Positions 30,187-30,319 of a DNA stretch of 30,319 nt are shown here, one piece after another; the stretch's first letter is position 1; the number at the start of each line of letters is the position of its first letter. Both the position numbers and the translations under genes were made by a program. Below the pieces are notes generated by a model. It was not told the DNA's origin and did no database searches. It was given only the letters and a program-made list of their open reading frames with translations. This DNA is from Susulua sp964536195. GTDB lineage: Bacteria > Omnitrophota > Gorgyraeia > Duberdicusellales > 4484-171. Where the stretch lies: NCBI GenBank assembly GCA_964536195.1, contig CAZHVO010000006.1, forward strand, positions 1-30,319, written 5' to 3'.

Positions 30187-30319
30187 TTACTCTATCTCTA
30201 TCCTTATATCTTTGATTCGCGGGAATTCTTCTTTAATCCCTATAAGTATTTTATCCTTCTTCAACCTAAAGTCATAACTAAGGCTTGAAGAGGTTGCTTT
30301 AAATATAATCTCCTTCCTA
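30187..30319 (-). CDS. DciA-like (DUF721) protein, C-terminal fragment
   Basis: The last 44 codons of a gene that enters from the right edge read RKEIIFKATSSSLSYDFRLK and end FPRIKDIRIEIE before TAA (30187-30189). The pattern of a strand, a basic helix and a terminal IxDIRxxIE strand is the C-terminus of DUF721 proteins such as the replicative-helicase loader DciA, which is commonly encoded just before gyrB. The stop is two bases from the gyrB start. The assignment rests on a short fragment plus gene order. Confidence 0.6.
   Translation of the reverse strand, partial: RKEIIFKATSSSLSYDFRLKKDKILIGIKEEFPRIKDIRIEIE

Overview
The window is about 30 kb of AT-leaning bacterial chromosome in which every gene I can support lies on the minus strand, so transcription runs from high to low coordinates. 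The gene set is housekeeping: DNA gyrase, pyrimidine synthesis, DNA and nucleotide repair, a V-type ATPase, three tRNA genes and a partial threonyl-tRNA synthetase. There is no rRNA, CRISPR array, transposase, integrase or phage gene. The Borrelia/Chlamydia-type V-ATPase operon with DUF2764, the NAD-linked class 1B dihydroorotate dehydrogenase with PyrK, an archaeal-type dUTPase, an endonuclease Q and several small lineage-specific membrane or secreted proteins suggest an uncultured anaerobic bacterium. Omnitrophota or another PVC-related lineage is my guess, but it rests on overall resemblance rather than on a marker gene. No gene-free stretch exceeds 300 bases.

Layout in order of transcription. 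(a) 30319-25292: end of a DciA-like gene, gyrB, an inverted array of degenerate 8-nt repeats, then gyrA. (b) 25236-24599: tRNA-Glu with its own promoter and a small membrane protein. (c) 24548-21708: nagB, yvcK (glmR) and rsmI, behind a leader that looks like a transcription attenuator. (d) 21650-18740: pyrR-pyrB-pyrC behind a PyrR-type attenuator. (e) 18724-17337: endonuclease Q, ending in a beta-clamp-binding pentapeptide, then tRNA-Arg. (f) 17278-16456: a secreted protein made of two tandem repeats, bracketed by a 15-bp direct repeat that includes the 3' end of tRNA-Arg. (g) 16349-11553: seven tightly packed genes (LOG-like, dUTPase, zinc-ribbon, yjbQ, membrane protein, mutM, pabB-pabC fusion). 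The unit is interrupted before mutM by a palindromic element and a second copy of the mutM start. (h) 11522-10318: a secreted and a membrane protein of unknown function. (i) 10286-7529: pyrK, a half-size TauE-like transporter, pyrD and pyrF. (j) 7449-310: V-ATPase operon E-DUF2764-A-B-D-I-K. (k) 283-1: tRNA-Val and the start of thrS.

How they work together: PyrB, PyrC, PyrD/K and PyrF cover four of the six steps to UMP, split over two transcription units, with PyrR control visible only in front of pyrR-pyrB-pyrC. dUTPase, endonuclease Q and MutM form a base-damage and nucleotide-sanitation group. NagB and YvcK both bear on amino-sugar flux to the cell wall. The V-ATPase rotor subunit keeps the side chains that bind sodium in Enterococcus hirae NtpK, which points to a sodium-coupled enzyme. 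I saw no wholly new multi-gene system. The most interesting signals are small: the duplicated mutM start with a foldable insert, the inverted 8-nt array between gyrB and gyrA, the nagB leader with two exclusive hairpins, and the clamp motif on endonuclease Q.
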